Assembly (NCBI RefSeq): GCF_002263495.1
Contig: NZ_CP022753.1
Location: 3,596,001-3,660,000 of the forward strand
DNA from: Nocardiopsis gilva YIM 90087
GTDB taxonomy: Bacteria > Actinomycetota > Actinomycetes > Streptosporangiales > Streptosporangiaceae
Direction: 5' to 3'
DNA: 64,000 nt
Shown here: positions 25,833 through 34,152 of the stretch, piece after piece
Layout of the letters: each line of letters begins with the position of its first letter
Numbering within the stretch: the stretch's first letter is position 1
Notes under the pieces: model-generated
What the model was told of the DNA's origin: nothing
The model's database searches: none
What the model saw: the letters and a program-made list of their open reading frames with translations, nothing else
Program-made: the position numbers and the translations under genes

Positions 25833-26408
25833 CTACCGCTCGTCCGGGTCGTTTCCGGGCTTCCATTTGATGCCGCAGCCGAGGCTCGGTGTCTGCGGTT
25901 CGGGCACCGGCTTGCCCGCCAGCAGCGCGTCCAGTGCGGCCCGCAGGCTCGCGCCGTCGGCCGGGAGGTCGTTGCCGGGACGGGCGGCGTCGAACTCGCC
26001 GCGGTAGGCCAGGCGGCGCTGGGCGTCGTAGACGAAGAAGTCGGGGGTGCAGGCCGCGCGGTAGGCCAGGGCGACCTCCTGGGTCTCGTCGACGAGGTAG
26101 GGGAAGGTGAGCCCGGCGCGCTCGGCCTGCTCGGCGAGGTGGCCGGCGGCGTCGTCGGGGTAGTTGACGACGTCGTTGCTGCAGATCGCGACGGCGGCGA
26201 CGCCCCGGTCCCGGTTCTCGGCGGTCACCGTTCCGATGCCCTGCTCGATCCTGCGCACGTAGGGGCAGTGGTTGGACAGGAACATCACGACCAGGGCCGG
26301 GGCGCCGTCGAAGTCGCCGAGCGACACCGTGCCCCCGCCGACAGCGGGGAGCGTGAAGTCCGGAGCGGGGGTACCGAGGTCGACCATGTAGGAGTTCGTG
26401 GCTGCCAT
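25833..26408 (-). CDS. Redoxin/thioredoxin-fold protein (AhpC/TSA-like)
   Basis: A 191-residue protein with the thioredoxin fold. After the start (ATG 26408; a second ATG at 26387 is possible) comes GTPAPDFTLPAVGGGTVSL, then FLSNHCPYVRRIEQGIG, where the cysteine sits at the redoxin active-site position, and a later CTPDFFVYD. This is the thioredoxin family branch whose members end PSLGCGIKWKPG, which is present here. It probably reduces or senses peroxides or disulphides in the cytoplasm; there is no signal peptide. It is isolated, transcribed away from the polyketide operon across an AT-richer spacer. Confidence 0.88.
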   Translation of the reverse strand: MAATNSYMVDLGTPAPDFTLPAVGGGTVSLGDFDGAPALVVMFLSNHCPYVRRIEQGIGTVTAENRDRGVAAVAICSNDVVNYPDDAAGHLAEQAERAGLTFPYLVDETQEVALAYRAACTPDFFVYDAQRRLAYRGEFDAARPGNDLPADGASLRAALDALLAGKPVPEPQTPSLGCGIKWKPGNDPDER

Positions 26409-27044
26409 GGCGGCAGTCTCGCATATGCCGCGGGTCACAGCGCAGAGACGAGCCGAGCGGTGGTCGGCCGACATGCGCCGGGAGGGGAGCCACCGGCGCG
26501 GACCGCGACACAGGGGCGGCAACGGGCGCCGGTACTCCACGGATAAACGAGGTCCCGACGTTTTCCATTGGACCGTTTTCCATCAAATGAATGATCAAGA
26601 GCCACCACCCCTCTAGGCAAGCGGCAAGCCAACGAATAGAACTTTCGACCGCGCGTGACGAACGCCACTGCATATGGCTTTGATGAAGCTTGGGCGAATT
26701 CCCGCCAATCCAGCCACCGACACTGCAAAAGATTCAAATATTGATCTTGTTCCATCTGGCCACCCGGGTTAGTCCAGAGCACTTATTAATATCTTCACTA
26801 CCATCTTGAGCTGGGCGTACATGGGGACCACTCCGAGCGTTACACGCATTTAACAAATCTCTCGCGGATGATCTTGCAGGCCCCTGGAAAAACACATCAC
26901 TGACAGGTACTTTCCTGTTACCGCTCGCGTTTGATTTCCGTGGGCCTGCGCGGCCGCACTTCTCGATCACCCTCGCTGAGAAGGCGGCACGCGAATGAAC
27001 GGCGCACCCCCTGCTGCATATTCACTTCTGACGGAGTAACGGCC
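26409..27044. other. AT-rich divergent spacer upstream of the polyketide operon
   Basis: These 636 bp separate the redoxin gene from the acyl-AMP ligase. From about 26550 to 26930 the composition drops to around half G+C, far below the neighbouring genes, and no reading frame looks real. It should contain the promoter of the 12.8-kb polyketide operon. Two direct copies of GTTTTCCAT (26560-26568 and 26575-26583) are the only repeated element I see. Confidence 0.6.
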
Positions 27045-28790
27045 ATGCTCGCATCAACGACGCTGTATGACCTGTGCCGGAACCGCGCCGAGACGCGGCC
27101 CGAGACGACTGCCTTCGGCTTTCTGTCCGAGGGCGATATCACCGCGGACATCACCTATCAGGGCCTGGACGCCGCCGCGCGCGTCATCGCGGCCGGCCTG
27201 CGCCCTCTCGCACAGCCCGGGGACCGGGCGCTGCTTCTCTATGAGCCGGGCCTGGACTTCATCACCGCCTTCTACGGCTGCCTGTATGCCGGGCTCATCC
27301 CCGCGCCGGTCCCCCCACCCAACACCCGCAAGACCGGCCAGGCGGTCGCCCGGATCGCCGCCATCGCCGCCTCGGCCGGGACCTCCCTGCTGCTGTCCAC
27401 CAGCGGCCTGCTCGCACGGCTGGCCGTTCCCCTCGGCGCGGACAGCGGTGCGCACGCCACCGCCATCACCCCGCTGGCCACCGACCGGCTCACCGCCGAC
27501 CCCGACGACTGGCGGCCGCCCCGGCCCCGCCCAGAGGACGCCGCCTACCTGCAGTTCTCCTCAGGATCGACCGGCGCGCCCAAGGGCACGGTGATCACCC
27601 ACTCCGCCGCCCTGCACAACCTCGACCAGATCAGCCGTACTCTCCGCCTCGACCCAGAGCAAGCGCTGGTCAGCTGGTTGCCCATGCACCACGACACCGG
27701 CCTGGTCGCCGGTGCGCTGACACCCCTCTACGACGGCTTCCCCGCCTGGCTCATGTCGCCGTTGGAGTTCATCCAGCGGCCCGCCTCCTGGCTGTCGGCG
27801 ATATCGAAGCTGTCGGCGACCGGCACGGTCGCCCCCGACTTCGGATACGAGCTGTGTGCGCGCCGGGTCAACGAACGCCAGCGCGCCGACCTCGACCTCT
27901 CCGGCCTTCGCCTGGCGCTGAGCGGCGCCGAACCCATCCGCCCCACCACCATCGAGCGGTTCTCCCGGACCTTCGAGCCGTGCGGATTCCGCACCACCGC
28001 CTTCTTCCCCTGCTACGGCCTGGCCGAGGCCACCCTGCTGGTCAGCGGCGGACCGGCGGATACGGGGGCGCAGACGCTCGTCTGCGACACCGAGGCGCTC
28101 GCGCGCCACGACGTCGTCCCCGTCCCGCCCGGCGCGCCGGGGTCGCGCACCCTGGTGGCGTGCGGCCCGGTGGTCCCCGGCGTCGACCTGGTGATCGTCG
28201 ACCCCGCCACCGCCCGCCCCTGTCCTCCCGGCCGCGTCGGGGAGATCTGGCTCAGCGGCCCCAACGTCGGCAGCGGCTACTACAACGACCCCGAGCGCAC
28301 CGCCGAGACGTTCGGTGCCACGCTCGCCGAGGCCCCCGAGCGCACCTATCTGCGCACCGGCGACCTCGGCTTCCTCCACGACGGCCTGCTCTACATCACC
28401 GGCCGGATCAAGGACGTGCTCATCGTCGACGGCCGCAACCTCTACGCCCAGGACCTCGAACTCACCATCCGCGAGAGCGACCCGGCGTTGGACACCCACG
28501 CGTGCGCGGTGTTCCCCATCGACGACGGCACCCGCGAGGAGATCGTCGCCGTCGTCGAGGTCGACCCCGATGACGGGATGAGCGAGGACCGGCTGGCCAA
28601 GATCGTGCGGGAGGCGGTCGGTGCCGAGCACGGCGTGCAGCTCGGCCGCGTCCTGGCCCTGCGGCCCGGCAGCATCCCCCTCACCTCCAGCGGCAAGGTG
28701 CAGCGTTTCGCCTGCCGCGACGCCGTCCTCGACGGCACGTTCGACTCCGCCCGCACCACCGCGCTCACCCGCGTCCAGGAGGAGGTCTAG
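27045..28790 (+). CDS. Fatty acyl-AMP ligase (FAAL), loading enzyme for the polyketide synthase
   Basis: A 581-residue member of the FAAL/long-chain acyl-AMP ligase family. It activates a carboxylic acid with ATP and hands the acyl adenylate to a carrier protein rather than to CoA. Motifs: YLQFSSGSTGAPKGTV (P-loop-like A3), SWLPMHHDTGLVAGAL (typical of FAALs), FFPCYGLAEATLLVSGG, YLRTGDLGF and GRIKDVLIVDGRNLY, ending with the SGKVQRF lysine region. ATG 27045 is used (GGAG 10 bases upstream); the frame extends upstream into AT-rich spacer. It ends 5 bases before the synthase start, and the synthase begins with an ACP, the expected acceptor. This is the first gene of the operon. Confidence 0.94.
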   Translation: MLASTTLYDLCRNRAETRPETTAFGFLSEGDITADITYQGLDAAARVIAAGLRPLAQPGDRALLLYEPGLDFITAFYGCLYAGLIPAPVPPPNTRKTGQAVARIAAIAASAGTSLLLSTSGLLARLAVPLGADSGAHATAITPLATDRLTADPDDWRPPRPRPEDAAYLQFSSGSTGAPKGTVITHSAALHNLDQISRTLRLDPEQALVSWLPMHHDTGLVAGALTPLYDGFPAWLMSPLEFIQRPASWLSAISKLSATGTVAPDFGYELCARRVNERQRADLDLSGLRLALSGAEPIRPTTIERFSRTFEPCGFRTTAFFPCYGLAEATLLVSGGPADTGAQTLVCDTEALARHDVVPVPPGAPGSRTLVACGPVVPGVDLVIVDPATARPCPPGRVGEIWLSGPNVGSGYYNDPERTAETFGATLAEAPERTYLRTGDLGFLHDGLLYITGRIKDVLIVDGRNLYAQDLELTIRESDPALDTHACAVFPIDDGTREEIVAVVEVDPDDGMSEDRLAKIVREAVGAEHGVQLGRVLALRPGSIPLTSSGKVQRFACRDAVLDGTFDSARTTALTRVQEEV

Positions 28791-28795
28791 CAACC

Positions 28796-31700
28796 ATGGC
28801 CGACGACACCACCGGCCCGACACCGCCGCCGGACGCGGCGCGGATCCGGGCCTGGCTGACCGAACGGGTCGCCGACCTCAGCGGCATCCCACCGCGGGAC
28901 GTGGACCCACGCGACACATGGCAGAGCTACGGCATGGCCTCGGCCGACGCCGTGAGCCTCTCGGGCGAGCTGGAGGAGTGGCTGCAGCGCCCGCTGCCTC
29001 CCACGCTGGTCTACGAACACCCCACGATCGACGCGCTGGTCGCCTACCTCACCGCCCCGGAGGGCGACTCCGCCCCGCCCGCGGTCGAGGCGGCCACGGC
29101 GCCGCGACCGGTCGCGACCGCCGCCGCTGGTGGCGGCGGCGACGCTGCCGACCCGGTGTGCGTGGTGGGCATCGGCTGCCGCTTCCCGGGCGGGGCACAC
29201 GGCCCCGACGGCTACTGGGACCTGCTGGCGGGCGGCCGCCACGCGGCCCGCGAGGTGCCGCGCGAGCGGTGGGACGCGAGCGCCTACTTCGACCCCGACC
29301 CGGACCGTCCCGGCGGCGCCTACACCCGCCACGGCGCGTTCCTCGACGACGATGACGCTGCCGGGTTCGACGCCGGCCTGTTCGGCATATCGCCCGGTGA
29401 GGCGCTGCGGATGGACCCGCAGCAGCGGCTGGTGCTGGAGGTCGCCTGGGAGGCGCTGGAGCACGCCGGGATCGCGGTGGACGGGCTGCGCGGCAGCCGC
29501 ACCGGCATGTTCCTCGGCATGATGGACACCGGACAGTACTCCCAGCTCCAGCTCGATCAGGACGGGCGCGCGTGCCTGGACGACCCGAACTTCGGGATCG
29601 GCGCGGCACCCAGCGTGGCCGCTGGACGCCTGTCCTACCTGCTGGACCTGCGGGGGCCGACGCTCAGCGTGGACACCGCGTGCTCGTCCTCGCTGGTCGG
29701 CCTGCACCTGGCCGCCCAGGCCCTGCGCCAGGGCGAGTGCGACCTCGCCCTGGCCGCGGGCGTCAGCGCGCTGGCGCACCCCGACGGAATGGTCCAGGCG
29801 TGCCGGATGCGCATGCTCGCCGCCGACGGGCGCTGCAAGACCTTCGACGAGACGGCCGACGGCTTTCTCATGGGCGAGGGCTGCGGCGTCGTGGTCCTGG
29901 AGCGGCTCAGCTCCGCGCGCGCCAACGGCCACCGCGTGCTGGCGGTGCTGCGCGGCTCCGCGGTCAACCAGGACGGCCGCAGCAACGGGCTCACCGCACC
30001 GAACAAGCAGGCCCAGACCGAGGTGATCCGCGCGGCACTGGCGACGGCCGGGACCGCGCCCGGCGACGTCGACTACGTGGAGGCGCACGGCTCGGGTACC
30101 CGGCTGGGCGACTCCCTGGAGATCGAGGGCCTGGCCGAGGCGTTCGGCCCGCGGCCCGCCGAACGGCAGCCGCTGGTCGTGGGCGCGGTCAAGACCAACG
30201 TCGGCCACCTGCTGGGCGCGGCGGGCATGGCCGGGCTGATCAAGGCGGTGCTCGTGCTCCAGCACGGGGAGGTCCCGCGCAACCTGCACCTGGAGCGGCC
30301 GATCCCGGCGGTGAAGGACGCCGCAGCCACCCTGGTGCTGCCCGAGGACCCCCTGCCGCTGCCCGATGACGGCGGCCCGCGTGTGGCCGGGGTGAGCTCG
30401 TTCGGGTGGTCGGGGACCAACGCCCACGCGGTACTGGAACAGGCGCCCTCCACCGGGTCCGCAGCTGTGTCCGAGGCCGAGCAGCACCATCCGCACCTGC
30501 TCACTCTGTCGGCGGCCTCGGACTCCGCGCTCGCCGCGGCAGCCGGACGACTCGCCGATCACCTGGGCTCCGCCGAGAGCGGCGGCAGCACCCCCGCCAT
30601 CGGCGATGTCGCCCACACGCTGCGCACCGGCCGCAGCGCGCTGGACCACCGCCGCGCCCTGGTCGTCCGCGACACCGGCGACGCGCGCGCCGCCCTGGCC
30701 GACCTGGCCCAGCAGGCGGAAGGCGGCGTCGGCATCGGCGTGCGGGCCCGAGCGGCGGCGCCGGTGGTGTTCATGTTCCCCGGCGTCGGCGACCAGTACG
30801 CCGGAATGGGGCGGGGCCTCTACGAGCGCTTCGAGGCGTTCAGCGCGGCGGTGGACGAGTGCGCCGAGATCCTGCGGGCGCCGCTCGGCCGGGACATCCG
30901 CGACCTGGTCTTCACCGACACCGGGGAGCGCGAGGGCACCGGGTCGCCGCCCGGCGGCATGGACCTGCGCGCCCTCATGGGCCGTGCCCAGGCCGATGCC
31001 CCGAGCTCCCCGCTGCACCGCACCGATATCGCCCACCCGGCCGTGTTCGTGACCGAGTACGCGCTGGCCCGGCTGTGGATGAGCCAGGGGGTACGCCCCT
31101 CGGCGCTGATCGGCTACAGCCTGGGCGAGTACGTCGCGGCCTGCCTGTCGGGCGTGTTCTCCCTGCACGACGCGCTGCACCTGGTCGCCGAGCGCGCCCG
31201 GCTGATCCAGGAGACCGCCGCGGGCGCCATGGTCGCGGTGGCGGCGCCGGAGGAGCAGGTCCGGGCCATGCTGTGGCCCGGCCTGTCGGTGGCGGCGGTG
31301 AACGGTCCGGCGATGACGGTGGTGAGCGGCGCGTCCGCGGACGTCGCCCAGTTCGAGGCGCAACTCAACAGCGTCGCCCGTCAGCGGGTGCGGACCACCC
31401 ACGCCTTCCACTGCGACCTGCTGGCTCCCGTGGCCGAGCGGTTGGAGGAGGTCGTGCGGGGCGTGCCGCGCTCCGCCCCGCGGATTCCGTTCGCCGCCAA
31501 CCTCACCGGCGTCTGGATCACGGACGCGGAGGCGCGCGACCCGGGCTACTGGGCCGCGCACACGTGCTCGACCGTCCGGTTCGCCGACGGTCTGGCGACC
31601 GTGGGCGAGGGCGTCGCGCCGGTCCTGGTGGAGGTGGGGCCGGGGCAGACGCTGTCCGGGTTGGCGATGCAGGTGCTGCGCGACGGCGCCGCCACGGTCG

Positions 31701-33883
31701 CCTCGATGCGCCCCGAGCACCAACCCGACGACGACGCGGAGGTGCTGCTGCGCGCGGCCGGGCGGCTGTGGGAGCAGGGGGTCGAGCTGGACAGCCGGGG
31801 CCCGGCCGGTCGGCTCGTGCCGCTGCCCACCTACGCCTTCCAGCACACCCGCTACTGGCCGTCCCCCGTCGACGGCGGGGACCGTCCCCGGGGCGCGCCT
31901 GCCCGCCCGGCGGTCCGGCCCGAGGGCAAGCTGCCCGACCTCGCCGACTGGTGCCACTCCCCCGTATGGGAGCAGACCCCGGCTCCCCGCCCGCCGCGCC
32001 CGGCCGAGCCCGAGGTGTGGCTGCTGTTCGCCGACGCCGACGGCGTGTGTGACGGCGTGGCGGCGTGGCTGACGTCGACGGGCACGGGCACCCCGGTCGT
32101 GGTCCAGCCCCGCACTGGCGACGCCCCGGGGACGGAGGCGGCCACCGGTGCCGGTCCCACCCCCGCACCGCTGTCCATCGACCCCGGCTCGGCCGAGGCC
32201 TATGCCGACCTGGTGCGGGAGGTCACCGAGCGGCACGGCCCGGTGCGCCGGATCGTGCACGCCTGGTCCCTGCGCGAGCAGCGGACCGGCCGGGCGGGTG
32301 CCCCCGCCGCGATGGCGGCAGGACCGCACAGCCTGGTGTTCCTCGCCCAGGCGCTGGGGCGGACCATGCCGGGCGCGCCGGTGGAGCTCGTCGCGTTGAC
32401 GGCCAACGCCCTGGCGGTGACCGGCGACGACGGCCGCCACCCGGAGCGCGCGACCGCGCTCGGCGTGTGCCGCTCCATCGACCTGGAGTACCCGAGCGTC
32501 CGCGCGCGGGTGGTCGACCTCGACCTGTGCGAGCCGTGGGACATCCCGGAGTCGGCCCAGCGCCTGGGCCGGGAGGTCGCGCTCGCCGACTCCGCCGAGG
32601 TCATCGCCTATCGGGGCCGCCGCCGGTGGACCCGGGGGTGGAAGCACACGCCCGTCCCGGCCGCCGAGCCCGGCGAGGTGTGGCGCGAGCGCGGCAGCTA
32701 CCTGATCACCGGCGGGCTGGGCGGGCTGGGGCTCGCCCTGGCCGAACACCTGGCGCGCACGGTGGCCGCCCGGCTGACCCTGGTCGGCCGCACACCGCTG
32801 CCCGCGCGCGACCACTGGCCGGAGCTGCTGGCCTCCGAGGACACACCGCCGGAGGTGCGCCGCAGGCTCCAGGGCATCTGTGACCTGGAAGCGGCCGGTG
32901 CCGAGGTGGTGGCGCTGGCCGCCGACGTCGCCGACCCCGACCAGGCCCGGTCCGTCGTGGCCGCCGCCCGCGAGCGCTTCGGAACCGTACACGGCGTCGT
33001 CCACGCCGCCGGTGTGCCCGGAGAAGGCCTGGTCCAGGCCAAGACGACCGAGCAGATGGACCGGGTGCTGCGGCCCAAGGTCGCCGGCACCCTCGCGCTG
33101 GCCGAGGCTCTGGCGGAGCAGGAGCAGCCGCCCGACTTCATCGCGCTGTACTCCTCGGCCACCGCCATCCTCGGCGGCTTGGGCGAGAGCGACTACTGCG
33201 CGGCCAACGCGTTCCTCGACGCCTACGCCCAGGCGGCACCGCCGGGATGCCGGGTGGTGGCGATCGACTGGGGTCCGTGGCGCTGGGACACCTGGCAGGC
33301 GGCCGTGCTCGCCGACCGCCCCGAGGGACTCGCGGCCGTCGAGCAGCTGCGCGAGCGCTACGGGATCACCTTCGACGAGGGCCACGACCTGCTGCCACGG
33401 ATCCTCGCGGCCGACACGGCCCAGGCCCTGGTCATCCCGCAGGCCATGGAGGCGGCCGCGGAACAGTGGGCGGGCCTGGCGGAACTGCCCGGGGAGAGCG
33501 CCGTCCCGCTGCAGCGCTATCCGCGGCCGCAGCTGCGCACGCCCTACGTCGCCCCGCGCACCCCGACCGAGGAGCGCGTCGCCGGCCTGTGGCAGGACCG
33601 CCTCGGTATCGACCGGGTGGGGATCGACGACCCGTTCCTCGACCTCGGCGGCAACTCCCTGGTCGGCCTGGCCATCGTGGCCGCGATCGAGAAGGAGACG
33701 GGCGTGCGGCTGTCTGCGGCGGCTCTGCTGGAGGCACCGACGGTGCGCGGCCTCGCCGGTCTCGTCGAGGGCGACCCGCCCGACGGCGCGACCGCCACGG
33801 AGGAGCTGGACGCCGATGCCGAACGCGGCCGGATGCGCCGCCAGCGCCTGCTGCGCCGCGCGAACCGGGGGGAGGCGTCCTAA
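28796..33883 (+). CDS. Modular polyketide synthase, ACP-KS-AT-KR-ACP
   Basis: A 1695-residue single-extension-module synthase. Order: loading ACP (about 12-88; YGMASADAV with Ser49, the alanine before Ser being usual in FAAL-loaded ACPs), KS (about 120-540; Cys296 in DTACSSS, His431 in EAHGSGT, His471 in KTNVGH, all intact), AT (about 655-975; Ser775 in GYSLGE, HAFH at 869-872, the motif of malonyl-type ATs), KR (about 1100-1530; SYLITGGLGGLG, Ser1454 and Tyr1467 in SDYCAANAF) and a terminal ACP (Ser1621 in DLGGNSL). There is no DH, ER or thioesterase. It should extend the FAAL-supplied acyl group once and reduce the keto group. Whether the HAFH AT is used, or the FkbH-type extender made downstream, is unresolved. 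Stop TAA overlaps the next ATG. Confidence 0.95.
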   Translation: MADDTTGPTPPPDAARIRAWLTERVADLSGIPPRDVDPRDTWQSYGMASADAVSLSGELEEWLQRPLPPTLVYEHPTIDALVAYLTAPEGDSAPPAVEAATAPRPVATAAAGGGGDAADPVCVVGIGCRFPGGAHGPDGYWDLLAGGRHAAREVPRERWDASAYFDPDPDRPGGAYTRHGAFLDDDDAAGFDAGLFGISPGEALRMDPQQRLVLEVAWEALEHAGIAVDGLRGSRTGMFLGMMDTGQYSQLQLDQDGRACLDDPNFGIGAAPSVAAGRLSYLLDLRGPTLSVDTACSSSLVGLHLAAQALRQGECDLALAAGVSALAHPDGMVQACRMRMLAADGRCKTFDETADGFLMGEGCGVVVLERLSSARANGHRVLAVLRGSAVNQDGRSNGLTAPNKQAQTEVIRAALATAGTAPGDVDYVEAHGSGTRLGDSLEIEGLAEAFGPRPAERQPLVVGAVKTNVGHLLGAAGMAGLIKAVLVLQHGEVPRNLHLERPIPAVKDAAATLVLPEDPLPLPDDGGPRVAGVSSFGWSGTNAHAVLEQAPSTGSAAVSEAEQHHPHLLTLSAASDSALAAAAGRLADHLGSAESGGSTPAIGDVAHTLRTGRSALDHRRALVVRDTGDARAALADLAQQAEGGVGIGVRARAAAPVVFMFPGVGDQYAGMGRGLYERFEAFSAAVDECAEILRAPLGRDIRDLVFTDTGEREGTGSPPGGMDLRALMGRAQADAPSSPLHRTDIAHPAVFVTEYALARLWMSQGVRPSALIGYSLGEYVAACLSGVFSLHDALHLVAERARLIQETAAGAMVAVAAPEEQVRAMLWPGLSVAAVNGPAMTVVSGASADVAQFEAQLNSVARQRVRTTHAFHCDLLAPVAERLEEVVRGVPRSAPRIPFAANLTGVWITDAEARDPGYWAAHTCSTVRFADGLATVGEGVAPVLVEVGPGQTLSGLAMQVLRDGAATVASMRPEHQPDDDAEVLLRAAGRLWEQGVELDSRGPAGRLVPLPTYAFQHTRYWPSPVDGGDRPRGAPARPAVRPEGKLPDLADWCHSPVWEQTPAPRPPRPAEPEVWLLFADADGVCDGVAAWLTSTGTGTPVVVQPRTGDAPGTEAATGAGPTPAPLSIDPGSAEAYADLVREVTERHGPVRRIVHAWSLREQRTGRAGAPAAMAAGPHSLVFLAQALGRTMPGAPVELVALTANALAVTGDDGRHPERATALGVCRSIDLEYPSVRARVVDLDLCEPWDIPESAQRLGREVALADSAEVIAYRGRRRWTRGWKHTPVPAAEPGEVWRERGSYLITGGLGGLGLALAEHLARTVAARLTLVGRTPLPARDHWPELLASEDTPPEVRRRLQGICDLEAAGAEVVALAADVADPDQARSVVAAARERFGTVHGVVHAAGVPGEGLVQAKTTEQMDRVLRPKVAGTLALAEALAEQEQPPDFIALYSSATAILGGLGESDYCAANAFLDAYAQAAPPGCRVVAIDWGPWRWDTWQAAVLADRPEGLAAVEQLRERYGITFDEGHDLLPRILAADTAQALVIPQAMEAAAEQWAGLAELPGESAVPLQRYPRPQLRTPYVAPRTPTEERVAGLWQDRLGIDRVGIDDPFLDLGGNSLVGLAIVAAIEKETGVRLSAAALLEAPTVRGLAGLVEGDPPDGATATEELDADAERGRMRRQRLLRRANRGEAS

Positions 33884-34152
33884 TGCCGGTGTCACGCCAC
33901 GGCAGTGGCCGTCGGCGGGGGGTAGCGGCACCGAACGCCGCCGAACCGCGCCCACGGCACGCCGCCCCGACGGAGGACCGATGCCAACACGGTCCGGGCA
34001 CGCGGCGTACGCCCGGCCCCCGTGCGCTCGCGGGACCAGCGGGCCTCCACTCGGCAGCAGACCCTGAGCAGAGCGGAGCCGGTGAGCCCGCGGTGACGGC
34101 GACGGCCGCCTCCCTCCTGGGTCGGACCGCGCGAAGGGAGGTCCTCGCATGA
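33883..34152 (+). CDS. Possible small coupled ORF, Ala/Arg/Pro-rich
   Basis: An 89-codon frame starts in a TAATG overlap with the synthase stop and ends in an ATGA overlap with the next gene. It has its own good ribosome site (GGGGGGAGG about 7 bases before ATG). The product is rich in Ala, Arg, Gly and Pro with no hydrophobic core or recognisable motif, so it may be a non-functional spacer that merely keeps translation moving to the next gene. Double coupling is the argument for translation; composition is the argument against function. Confidence 0.35.
   Translation: MPVSRHGSGRRRGVAAPNAAEPRPRHAAPTEDRCQHGPGTRRTPGPRALAGPAGLHSAADPEQSGAGEPAVTATAASLLGRTARREVLA

Noticed and set aside
28796-29040. 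Treating the N-terminal ACP of the synthase as inactive because its motif is ASAD rather than DSL
   Set aside because: Ser49 is present, and loss of the preceding Asp is usual in carrier domains loaded by acyl-AMP ligases.
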